56,182 nt of DNA from Myxococcus sp. (GTDB lineage Bacteria; Myxococcota; Myxococcia; Myxococcales; Myxococcaceae): positions 1-56,182 of the forward strand of contig JACSRE010000210.1 in NCBI GenBank assembly GCA_014879945.1, written 5' to 3'. The notes beneath the pieces were generated by a model that saw nothing but the letters and a program-made list of their open reading frames with translations, was not told the DNA's origin and did not search any database. This document shows positions 36,996-44,089 of the stretch, piece by piece. A program made the translations under genes and the position numbers. Position 1 is the first letter of the stretch; every line of letters starts with the position of its first letter.

Positions 36996-38000
36996 ATGCG
37001 CGCTCTCGTTCCCGCTCTGGTCGCGGCTCTCATCTCCACTCCGGCCCTGGCGTCGTCGCAGGGGGACTGGTTCGCCAGCCTCTACACCGGCGAGGGCGTC
37101 GAGCTGCGCAACGACGAGCGCATCTTCGCGCTGTTCGCGATCTTCAACGCCATGGGCTTCGACCAGGGGCCGGTCACCCGGAAGGAGCCGATCCCCAAGG
37201 TCGTCTACCACCCGGTGCGTCAGGCGGTGCGTGGCCGGGTGATCGGCGGCGACCCCGAGGTGCGCAAGGCGGCCGACGCCTTCTTCGAGGCCCACCAGGT
37301 GCCGCTGCGCCGCTACCTCTCGTACGTCATCGGCACCGCGCAGCCGCCCTTCACCGCGGGCCCGAAGGCGAAGGACCTGCAGGATCTGAAGGGGCTCGAG
37401 GCGGTGCTCCAGAAGGCGTGGACCGGCTGGAAGCTCGAGGAGCTGATGGGCCAGGTGCAGAGCGAGTACCGCAAGTCGCTCAAGGCCTACCTCCCGGTGC
37501 TCGACGGGCCGCTCACCCGCGCGCGCAAGGCGCTCAAGGCCTCGGACAAGGAAGAGGCGCTGCTGGTGGTGAACCTGCTCGACGCGCAAGACACCGTGCG
37601 CGCGGTGGCGGGTGAGAACGGCGAGGCGTACCTGATCGTCGGGCCCTCCGAGAAGCCGAACGTCGAGGGCCTGGTGCGCGAGTACGCGCGCCTGTCGATC
37701 GAGCCCCTGGTGGCGAAGAAGATCGCCGGGTGGGCCGGGGGCGCCCAGGTGCTCCGCGAGGCGCAGCTCGCCGGCGCCAACGAGCAGTCGGTGCAGGAGT
37801 ACGCCACCGCGGTGCTGACGCTCGCCCTCGCCATGCGCTCGATGGACGCCAACGACGCGGCCTTCGACGCCGCCCAGGCTCGCGGGTACTTCGGCCTCAA
37901 GAGCGTCGCGAAGCTGTTCGACGAGGCCAGGCCGGTCGACGCCTGGCTGCTCGACGCCATGCAGAAGGTCGAGACCAGCCGACCTGGTCCGAAGAAGTAG
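36996..38000 (+). CDS. Exported protein of unknown function
   Basis: A 334-residue protein with a clear signal peptide (MRALVPALVAALISTPALA). The mature part is mostly helical, with no cysteine, membrane segment or motif that I recognise; NDERIFALFAIFNAMGF near 40-56 and YLSYVIGTAQPPF near 106-118 are notable hydrophobic blocks. It resembles exported helical proteins that may be degenerate peptidases, but I see no HExxH motif. The DedA gene starts 17 bases after its stop, so they may be co-transcribed. Confidence 0.75.
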   Translation: MRALVPALVAALISTPALASSQGDWFASLYTGEGVELRNDERIFALFAIFNAMGFDQGPVTRKEPIPKVVYHPVRQAVRGRVIGGDPEVRKAADAFFEAHQVPLRRYLSYVIGTAQPPFTAGPKAKDLQDLKGLEAVLQKAWTGWKLEELMGQVQSEYRKSLKAYLPVLDGPLTRARKALKASDKEEALLVVNLLDAQDTVRAVAGENGEAYLIVGPSEKPNVEGLVREYARLSIEPLVAKKIAGWAGGAQVLREAQLAGANEQSVQEYATAVLTLALAMRSMDANDAAFDAAQARGYFGLKSVAKLFDEARPVDAWLLDAMQKVETSRPGPKK

Positions 38001-38017
38001 GTAGGGAGCCGCCCGCA

Positions 38018-38710
38018 GTGGAGAGCTTCCTCTTCAACCTCGTTGGGAGCACCAGCGGCGTCTTCGCCTACCTGGTCGTCTTCGGCATCCTGCTGGTGTG
38101 CGGGCTCGGCCTGCCGCTGCCCGAAGACGTCTCGCTGATCCTCGGCGGGTACCTCGTTCACGACGGCAAGGCCGAGCTGGCCCCGATGATGGCCACCGGG
38201 TACCTGGGCATCATCATCGGCGACTCGATGATCTTCTTCTTCGGGCGGCGGTTCGGCTCGAAGGTGGGCCAGACGCCGACGGGCTTCTTCGCCCGCATCG
38301 TGACGCCCCAGAAGCGCGCCCGCGTCGAGCAGCTCTTCAAGAAGCACGGCGAGAAGATCATCATGCTCGCGCGCTTCCTCCCGGGCGTTCGCGCGGTGAC
38401 GTACTTCACCGCCGGGTCCGTCGGCATGAAGTGGCGCCGCTTCGCGCTCTACGACTCGATCGCGGCCCTCGGGTCGGCGCCGATCTTCGTCTACCTCGGG
38501 TACAAGTTCGGCGGCGAACTCGACGCGCTCATCTCGGCGATCAAGCGCGGCCAGCGCAACGTGCTCATCGCCATGCTGCTGATCGGCCTGGTGGCCTTCC
38601 TGGTGAGCCGCTGGCGGGCCCGCCGCGAGCAACAGCTCAACGAGCAGGCCCTCAAGGCCCAGCTGGGCGAAGACGGCCCGACGCTCCCGAAAGAGCCGCA
38701 GGCGCCGTAG
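38018..38710 (+). CDS. DedA family membrane protein
   Basis: A 230-residue inner-membrane protein of the DedA/SNARE-associated family, whose members act as proton-driven lipid carrier flippases or support membrane homeostasis. Several hydrophobic segments are visible, with the conserved acidic residues E36 (LPLPEDV) and D69 (IGDSMIFFFG) and the signature RFLPGVRAVTYFTAG (119-133) with its two arginines. The start is GTG at 38018, after a GGGAG. The tail (after 200) is polar. It follows the unknown exported gene by 17 bases and abuts the convergent metallo-hydrolase gene with no gap between stop codons. The exact lipid substrate cannot be told. Confidence 0.92.
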   Translation: MESFLFNLVGSTSGVFAYLVVFGILLVCGLGLPLPEDVSLILGGYLVHDGKAELAPMMATGYLGIIIGDSMIFFFGRRFGSKVGQTPTGFFARIVTPQKRARVEQLFKKHGEKIIMLARFLPGVRAVTYFTAGSVGMKWRRFALYDSIAALGSAPIFVYLGYKFGGELDALISAIKRGQRNVLIAMLLIGLVAFLVSRWRARREQQLNEQALKAQLGEDGPTLPKEPQAP

Positions 38711-39619
38711 CTACAGCTTGATGACCAGCCCCTCTTTGGCGGCCACCGTCGCCTTGCGGAGCTTCTTCACCCGCCGCAGCAACTCGTCGAGCGCGTCGTC
38801 GGTGCGGGTCGGCTCGTGGTGGAAGAGCACCAGGGTGCCCACGCGCGCCTCGGCGGCGACCTTCACGGCCGTCTCGAAGGTGGAGTGGCCCCAGCCGATC
38901 TTCGCGGCGCCCGCGCGGCCCAGGTACTCGTCCTCGGTGTACATGGCGTCGTAGATGAACAGATCGGCGTCGCGCGCGAAGTCGATCAGCTGGGCGTCGC
39001 GCGCGGTGCCGTGCTCGGTGTCGGTCGCGTACACGATCGACTTGCCCCGGTTCTCGATGCGGTAGGCCAGGTTGCCGCCCGGGTGGTTGGCCTCGATCGC
39101 GGTGACGATCCCCTCGCCGATGCGCGCGCGATCGCCGGCCGCGAAGGGCTGGTAGTCGAGCTGGGCGCGGAAGACCATCTCGGCCGTCACCGGGAAGTAG
39201 GGCTGCTGCATCTGGTTCGAGATGACGTCCTTCACCGTGCGGCCGTCGCGCGTCGGGCCCCGAATGGTGAACTTGCTGCGCGGGTCGAAGATGGGGCCGA
39301 AGAAGGGCAGGCCCTGCAGGTGATCGTAGTGGTAGTGCGAGATGAAGATGTTGCCCTCGACGGGGCGCGGCGCCGCCTCGCCGAAGCCGCGCGCGCCGGT
39401 GCCCAGATCGAACAGCACCAGCTCCTGGCCGATGCGCACCTCGACGCAGGGGGTGTTGCCGCCGTAGCGGCTCGTCTCGGGGCCGGGGGAGGGGATGGAG
39501 CCGCGCACGCCCCAGAACTTCACCGTCAACGCCGGCGTGGAGGATCTGGCCGGAGCGCTGGCCCGCCTCTTCGGATCAGCTCGCCTGGGCCTTCGCGCCG
39601 TCTTCGCCGAGGAACTCAA
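38711..39619 (-). CDS. Metallo-beta-lactamase-fold hydrolase
   Basis: A 302-residue protein with the MBL fold close to cyclic-nucleotide phosphodiesterase/RNase Z-like hydrolases: FWGVRGSIPSPG (35-46), the metal motif HYHYDH (95-100), a later His in NHPGG, Asp in YATDTEHG and His in LFHHEP. Such FWGVRGS proteins are soluble hydrolases of mostly unknown substrate. The start is uncertain: a TTG at 39619 gives a basic N-terminal extension of about 30 residues and overlaps the end of ribA by 44 bases; a GTG at 39523 would begin at VKFWGVRG but has no ribosome-binding site. It is probably co-transcribed with ribA. Confidence 0.85.
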   Translation of the reverse strand: MSSSAKTARRPRRADPKRRASAPARSSTPALTVKFWGVRGSIPSPGPETSRYGGNTPCVEVRIGQELVLFDLGTGARGFGEAAPRPVEGNIFISHYHYDHLQGLPFFGPIFDPRSKFTIRGPTRDGRTVKDVISNQMQQPYFPVTAEMVFRAQLDYQPFAAGDRARIGEGIVTAIEANHPGGNLAYRIENRGKSIVYATDTEHGTARDAQLIDFARDADLFIYDAMYTEDEYLGRAGAAKIGWGHSTFETAVKVAAEARVGTLVLFHHEPTRTDDALDELLRRVKKLRKATVAAKEGLVIKL

Positions 39620-40244
39620 TGAGGTGACCTGACCTGTCCCGCTTGGTCTTGAGGTAGTCGACGTTAAGCGGGTTCGTGAGGGTGCGTGAGGGAATTCGCC
39701 GACGCACGGGAATGCCCTCGTCGACGAGGCCGGCGATCTTCAGGGGGTTGTTGGTGATGAGATCGACCGACTGAACGCCCAGCAGGCGAAGCGTCTCGCC
39801 GGCGATGTCGTAGCGGCGCAGATCGTCGGCGAAGCCGAGCTTGAGGTTGGCCTCCACCGTGTCGAGGCCCTCCTCCTGCTGGAGCTTGTACGCGCGGATC
39901 TTGTTGCCCAGCCCGATGCCCCGGCCTTCCTGGCGCAGGTACAGCAGCACCCCACAGCCCTGCTGGTTGATGAAGTCGAGGGCGCGATCGAGCTGCGCGC
40001 GGCAATCGCACCGCAGGCTGCCGAACACCTCGCTCGTCAGACACTCGCTGTGCACCCTCACCGGCACGCCCTCTTTGCCAGCGACGTCGCCCTTCACCAT
40101 CGCGACGTGCTCGCGATCGTTGCGCCGATCGCGAAACACCACGATGCGGAACAGCCCGCGCTCGGTCGGCAGCGGCGACTCGGAGTACAGCTCGAGGAAG
40201 GCGCTGGGCTTGCGGGTGGGGAGCAGTCGGGTCTGGGTGGTCAT
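39576..40244 (-). CDS. ribA: GTP cyclohydrolase II
   Basis: First enzyme of riboflavin synthesis: opens the imidazole ring of GTP. The 222-residue protein has the zinc ligands C68, C79 and C81 (SECLTSEVFGSLRCDC), the GTP-binding YLRQEGRGIGL, and the closing segment VDLITNNPLK. The ribB (DHBP synthase) domain fused to RibA in many bacteria is absent, so this is a stand-alone enzyme. ATG at 40244 is preferred over the adjacent TTG. The downstream metallo-hydrolase gene overlaps its end; moeA lies 96 bases upstream on the same strand. No FMN riboswitch is apparent before it. Confidence 0.95.
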   Translation of the reverse strand: MTTQTRLLPTRKPSAFLELYSESPLPTERGLFRIVVFRDRRNDREHVAMVKGDVAGKEGVPVRVHSECLTSEVFGSLRCDCRAQLDRALDFINQQGCGVLLYLRQEGRGIGLGNKIRAYKLQQEEGLDTVEANLKLGFADDLRRYDIAGETLRLLGVQSVDLITNNPLKIAGLVDEGIPVRRRIPSRTLTNPLNVDYLKTKRDRSGHLIEFLGEDGAKAQAS

Positions 40245-40340
40245 CAAGCCCTCGTTCAGAGTGGCCCCGGTCTCACGGCTCCGGGCGCGTTGCTGGTTAC
40301 GACCGTCTGATGCGCACCCTCAACAAAGGTTGCACAGACT

Positions 40341-41546
40341 TCAGGTTCCCCAGGACAGCGGGATGAGCTCGACGACAGCGCCTTCAGCCACCTCCGTCGC
40401 ATCTGGAGCGATCGAAATCAAGTGGGTGGCGCCGGCCGCGCTCGCAAGAGCGCCAGATGACTGCGAGGAGAGGGGCGTCGCCCACAGCCCATCACCCCGC
40501 CGCGCGACCGTGGCGCGGACGAAGTGGCGCAGCCCAGCGGCCTTGGTGATGGGCGTCGCCAGCCGGCCGGGCAGCAGCGTGGGCGCGGGCGCCAGGCCCT
40601 GGAGCTGCCGGAGCGCCGGGCGCACGAAGAGCTCGAAGGTCACCATCGCCGAGACCGGGTTTCCCGGGAGCCCGAAGACCAGGGTGCCGCCGCGGCGCCC
40701 CACCGCCAGGGGCTTGCCGGGCTTCATCGCCACCTTCCAGAAGTCCATCTCGACGCCCACCGCCGCGAGGGCCTCGCGCGTGTAGTCCTTCTCGCCCACC
40801 GAGGCGCCCGCGACCGCGAGGAGCACGTCGAACGACAGGCCCTTCGAGAAGAGCCCGGTCATCGCGTCCAGGCGATCGGGAGCGCGACCCAGCACCGTCG
40901 GCAGGGCGCCCGCGGTGCGACAGAGCTGCGCCAGCACGGGCGTGTTGGTGTCGACGACGCGGCCGTTGGGCGCCTCGAGCACGTCGCACAGCTCGTCGCC
41001 GCTCGAGGCGATGGCCACCGTGGGCCTGCGAGAGACGGTGACCGACGAGAGGCCCTGGGCCCACAAGGCGGCGGCCTCCGAGATGCCCAGGGCCCGGCCT
41101 GCGGGGAGGAGCGGCGCCCCCTCGGCCACGTCCTCGCCCCGCTGGCGCACGTTGAGGCCAGGGCGGGCGGCTTCGGAGAGCTGCACGAGGCCGGGCTCGG
41201 GAAGGGTGGTGCGCTCCTGCATCACCACGGCGTCGGCGCCAGGCGGCATCGGCGCGCCCGTCATGATCCGCGCGGCCTCGCCCCGCTCGAGCGCGCGCTC
41301 CGGCCGGTCGCCGGCGTGAATCGTCATCGCGACCCGCAGCCGCGCCCCGTCGACCGCCTCTTCGGCCCGAACCGCGTAGCCGTCCATCGCGGAGTTGTCC
41401 CACGGGGGCAGGGTGCGCTGCGCCGTGACCGGCGCCGCCAGCGCGCGCCCCAGGGCCTCGGCCACCGGCACCGCCTCGGACGGGAGCCGGTCACCAGCCA
41501 GCGCCAGGACCCGTTCCAGTGCGACTTCAACGGGGAGCATTGCCAT
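40341..41546 (-). CDS. moeA: Molybdopterin molybdenumtransferase
   Basis: Inserts molybdate into adenylylated molybdopterin to form the molybdenum cofactor. The 401-residue product is of normal length with family motifs: LPPWDNSAMDGYAVR, MTGAPMPPGADAVV, an SSGDEL motif, VVDTNTPVL, GGASVG-type loop (here VAGASVGEKDY), KPGKP and FGLPGNPVSAM. In VAGASVGEKDY the usual GGxSxG begins with Ala for the second Gly. The ATG at 41546 follows GAGGGG; another ATG is two codons later. Its open frame continues upstream but that part is antisense to the lysine-rich gene and non-coding. No other moa/moe genes lie in the window. Confidence 0.94.
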   Translation of the reverse strand: MAMLPVEVALERVLALAGDRLPSEAVPVAEALGRALAAPVTAQRTLPPWDNSAMDGYAVRAEEAVDGARLRVAMTIHAGDRPERALERGEAARIMTGAPMPPGADAVVMQERTTLPEPGLVQLSEAARPGLNVRQRGEDVAEGAPLLPAGRALGISEAAALWAQGLSSVTVSRRPTVAIASSGDELCDVLEAPNGRVVDTNTPVLAQLCRTAGALPTVLGRAPDRLDAMTGLFSKGLSFDVLLAVAGASVGEKDYTREALAAVGVEMDFWKVAMKPGKPLAVGRRGGTLVFGLPGNPVSAMVTFELFVRPALRQLQGLAPAPTLLPGRLATPITKAAGLRHFVRATVARRGDGLWATPLSSQSSGALASAAGATHLISIAPDATEVAEGAVVELIPLSWGT

Positions 41547-41651
41547 GGCCCCTCGTACCAGTTTCAGCGGCTTGGGAAACCAGCAACCCCCCGGAAGGTC
41601 GAGGCCCGGTCTTTCGATTCTGAAAAAACGCTGGAAATTGCAGGGTTTGGA

Positions 41652-41681
41652 TTGACTCGCCGGTGCCGGGTGGGGTAGGGC
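41652..41681 (+). promoter_or_regulatory. Possible promoter of the lysine-rich-tailed gene
   Basis: In the divergent region between moeA and the lysine-rich gene, TTGACT (41652-41657) is followed after 17-18 bases by GTAGGG/TAGGGC. The -10 match is weak. Distance to the TTG start at 41724 is about 45 bases. Confidence 0.3.
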
Positions 41682-41723
41682 GCAGTTCTTCGCTCCACGA
41701 GGAGCGTGTCGGAGGAGACAGCG

Positions 41724-43031
41724 TTGGCAAAAAAGAAGGCGTCCGCTGCCCGAAAGCCGAAGCCCGCGAAGAAGGCTGCAAAGCCCGCGAAGGTGAAGGC
41801 TCCCAAGAAGTCCGCTGCTCCCAAGGCGAAAGCCCCGGCTGCCCGGCCCGCGAAAGCGGCCAAGGCACCCAGGGTCGCGCCCAAGGCCCCTGAAAAGGCC
41901 GCGGCCGCTCCGGAGCCGAAGAAGAAAGAGACGGGCAAGAAGGCCGGCGCCAAGGCCAGCCCGCCCATCCCCAACCCGGCGTTGAGCGCGCCGACCCGCC
42001 GGCCCGATGGCTGGGTGGGGCCGCTGCCCGACAAGCCGTTGCCCCGCGCGACCAAGCTGCCGTCTGAGCTCGAGGCCCTCACCAAGCGCGAGATGGAGCA
42101 GGTCTACACCGTCGGCGCGCGCGGCGTGTTCGGCGAGGGCCCCCTCAAGGGCCGCCTGATCGTCTACCAGGGCTTTCCGTACCTCGAGGTCATCGGCCGC
42201 GACAAACGCGAGCTGTGGTTCCTGCTCCAGGGCCCCGATCAAGAGGTGCTGCCCGCCTACGTCGATCACCGCGTCTCGGTCTCGGGCCTCATCAAGAAGA
42301 ACCACAACTACGGCGGCACCGTCGACGTGCGGAAGTACTCGGCGAAGAAGGTCGAGTCCGACGCGCCCGCGCCGGTCGCCGAGCCCGAGGTCAAGCTCCG
42401 CCTGTTCTCGCCTGGCGAGATCGAGACCATCAGCCAGCCCGGCATGTCGGTTGGCCAGCGCGGCTACGCGACCCTTCGCGGACGCCTCGAGATGAGCGGC
42501 GATCAGTTCTACCTGGTCGTCACCAACCACGGCACCCGGCAGCAGGTCGCCTTCACCATCGAAGGCAAGGCGCAGAAGGGCCTCAAGAAGTACGTCGGTG
42601 AGATCATGGTGGCCACCGGCGTCATCGAGAAGGCGACGGGCTGGGGTGGCACCATCGCCGCCGAGGTCTGTGAGCCCCGCGCCCCCGAGTACCCGCCGGT
42701 GTCGCGCGATCTGATCGAGATCTCGACCATCGAAGGCGCCTCGAGCAACCCGAAGCACGCGACCGTCAAGGTGAACAACGGCCTGGTGGTGCGGCTGCCC
42801 GAGAAGCAGGGCCACGTGTGGAGCATCGAGCCGGCCATCGCCAAGCGCCTGTCGCTGCGTGAGGTCAACCTCGAGCCGCAGGGCCCGGTGCGCGAGTTCT
42901 TCTTCACGCCCCGCAACCCGGGCGTGCTCGACATCGACTTCTTCCTCGCCAAGACCCACAACCCGATGCAGGTCTCGAAGCAGTTCCGGCTGACGGTTGA
43001 CGTCAAGCCACTCGAGGTCGTGCTGCCGTAA
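41724..43031 (+). CDS. Lysine/alanine/proline-tailed protein with duplicated domain and chagasin-like end
   Basis: A 435-residue protein. Residues 1-80 are almost wholly Lys, Ala and Pro (KPAKKAAKPAKVKAPKK), like histone H1 tails. Two similar beta-rich units follow (about 134-205 and 245-318): each has GRL, a hydrophobic strand, and a closing VSVSGLIKKNHNYGGTV or MVATGVIEKATGWGGTI, indicating an internal duplication of OB-like type. The C-terminal part (about 328-430) resembles chagasin-type cysteine-protease inhibitors (LPEKQGHVW, FTPRNPGVLDI), though the inhibitory loops are poorly conserved. The TTG at 41724 is chosen because GGAGGAG ends 6 bases upstream; a GTG at 41706 lacks one. No signal peptide, so cytoplasmic; DNA or RNA binding by the tail is possible. 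Confidence 0.68.
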   Translation: MAKKKASAARKPKPAKKAAKPAKVKAPKKSAAPKAKAPAARPAKAAKAPRVAPKAPEKAAAAPEPKKKETGKKAGAKASPPIPNPALSAPTRRPDGWVGPLPDKPLPRATKLPSELEALTKREMEQVYTVGARGVFGEGPLKGRLIVYQGFPYLEVIGRDKRELWFLLQGPDQEVLPAYVDHRVSVSGLIKKNHNYGGTVDVRKYSAKKVESDAPAPVAEPEVKLRLFSPGEIETISQPGMSVGQRGYATLRGRLEMSGDQFYLVVTNHGTRQQVAFTIEGKAQKGLKKYVGEIMVATGVIEKATGWGGTIAAEVCEPRAPEYPPVSRDLIEISTIEGASSNPKHATVKVNNGLVVRLPEKQGHVWSIEPAIAKRLSLREVNLEPQGPVREFFFTPRNPGVLDIDFFLAKTHNPMQVSKQFRLTVDVKPLEVVLP

Positions 43032-43098
43032 CGAAATTGCTCACCCCGGCCCTCAGCCGGGTGATGGGCGCGAACGATTCGAACCCTGGAGGATTGCC

Positions 43099-43791
43099 GT
43101 GAAGCGATTGTGCGTGGCAGCAGTGGTGACGTTGAGCTCGTTGGTGATGGCGCAGGAGATCGGCACCGAGATCACGCCCGTGACTCCGGACAACCGGCCC
43201 GCGCAGGTGAACCAGCCGAACGACAACCCGTACGCGACCGCGCCCCAGAACAGCGGCACGGCCACCGCCCAGGACCCGAAGGCCGCGGCCGCGCCGGTCG
43301 AGGCGGGCGGCCAGCGCTCCGCCGCCAAGGGCGCCTTTGGCATTCGCGCCACCTTCGGCGGGCAGACCGTTCCCCTGGTGGGGCGCGGCACGGCCGCCGC
43401 TCCCGCTGAGACGGGCACCGTCGGCCTGGCCTACTGGGGCAGCGACAACCTCGCCGTGCTCTTCGATCTCGGCTTCGGCATGGGCATCTCGGGCGGCGGC
43501 GTGCTGGTCGGCTTCGCGGCCGGCGTCGGCATGGACTACTTCTTCCGCACCAGCAACGACGCCCTGCGCCCGCTGATCAACGTCCAGGTGGCCCTCGGCA
43601 GCTCGATCTCCTCCGACATCGGCAACGCCATGCAGCTGACGGCCCAGTTCGGCGGTGGCGCGGCGTACTTCTTCAACCAGCACTTCTCGGTCTCGGGCCG
43701 CATCGGCCTGGGCCTGCGCCTGCCGTTCTCGACGGGCAGCACCACGCTGACGACGTTCACGCCCGCGGTGGGCGCGGCCTGGTACTTCTGA
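43099..43791 (+). CDS. Small outer-membrane beta-barrel-like protein
   Basis: A 230-residue exported protein: signal peptide (MKRLCVAAVVTLSSLVMAQ), a Pro/Asn/Ala-rich linker (about 25-75), then alternating amphipathic strands (VGLAYWGSDNLAVLFDLGF, VGMDYFFRTSN, GGAAYFFNQHFSVSGRIGL) ending in Phe (GAAWYF). The C-terminal aromatic residue and the strand pattern fit an eight-stranded OmpA/OmpX-like barrel. The GTG at 43099 follows GGAGG by 7 bases. It comes 67 bases after the lysine-rich gene. A GC hairpin (43804-43819) without a T tract follows the stop. Function unknown. Confidence 0.75.
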   Translation: MKRLCVAAVVTLSSLVMAQEIGTEITPVTPDNRPAQVNQPNDNPYATAPQNSGTATAQDPKAAAAPVEAGGQRSAAKGAFGIRATFGGQTVPLVGRGTAAAPAETGTVGLAYWGSDNLAVLFDLGFGMGISGGGVLVGFAAGVGMDYFFRTSNDALRPLINVQVALGSSISSDIGNAMQLTAQFGGGAAYFFNQHFSVSGRIGLGLRLPFSTGSTTLTTFTPAVGAAWYF

Positions 43792-44089
43792 TCCGTCAGG
43801 GACACGCGCGCCCGCGCGTCGGCCTCACCAGCACGCAGCCGCGAGAAGCACGAGCGCGGCCGCGGGCGACTGGTTACTCAGGCAGCACCGTCTCCGGCAC
43901 CGACTCGCTCGGAGACCTCGCAGCGCGTGAAGTCCTCAAGGGGCCAGCGGCCGCGACGCTCGACAGCGTTGCCGTCACTGGCCCTTCGACCTTTCTGGCG
44001 TGCCTGCGGAATCGAAGTCATCCGACGAGTCGACAACATTCGGCCGCCCCGATCGTCTCGGGCGCGTAGCCGCGACGTGGAGAGTCTTT
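43792..44089. other. Gap between barrel gene and rnr
   Basis: No gene is supported in these 298 bases. It holds a short hairpin, ACGCGC/GCGCGT (43804-43819), just after the barrel gene and the GGAGAG (44079-44084) that serves the TTG start of rnr. I see no convincing promoter motif, although rnr probably starts its own transcript here. Confidence 0.5.

Noticed and set aside
40245-40340. FMN riboswitch upstream of ribA
   Set aside because: Only 96 bases separate it from moeA, and the conserved RFN-element helices are not recognisable.
43068-43092. tRNA T-arm-like stretch on the - strand (GGGTTCGAATC)
   Set aside because: The flanking bases do not pair as a T stem, and no anticodon or acceptor stem can be built. 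It is the leader of the barrel gene.
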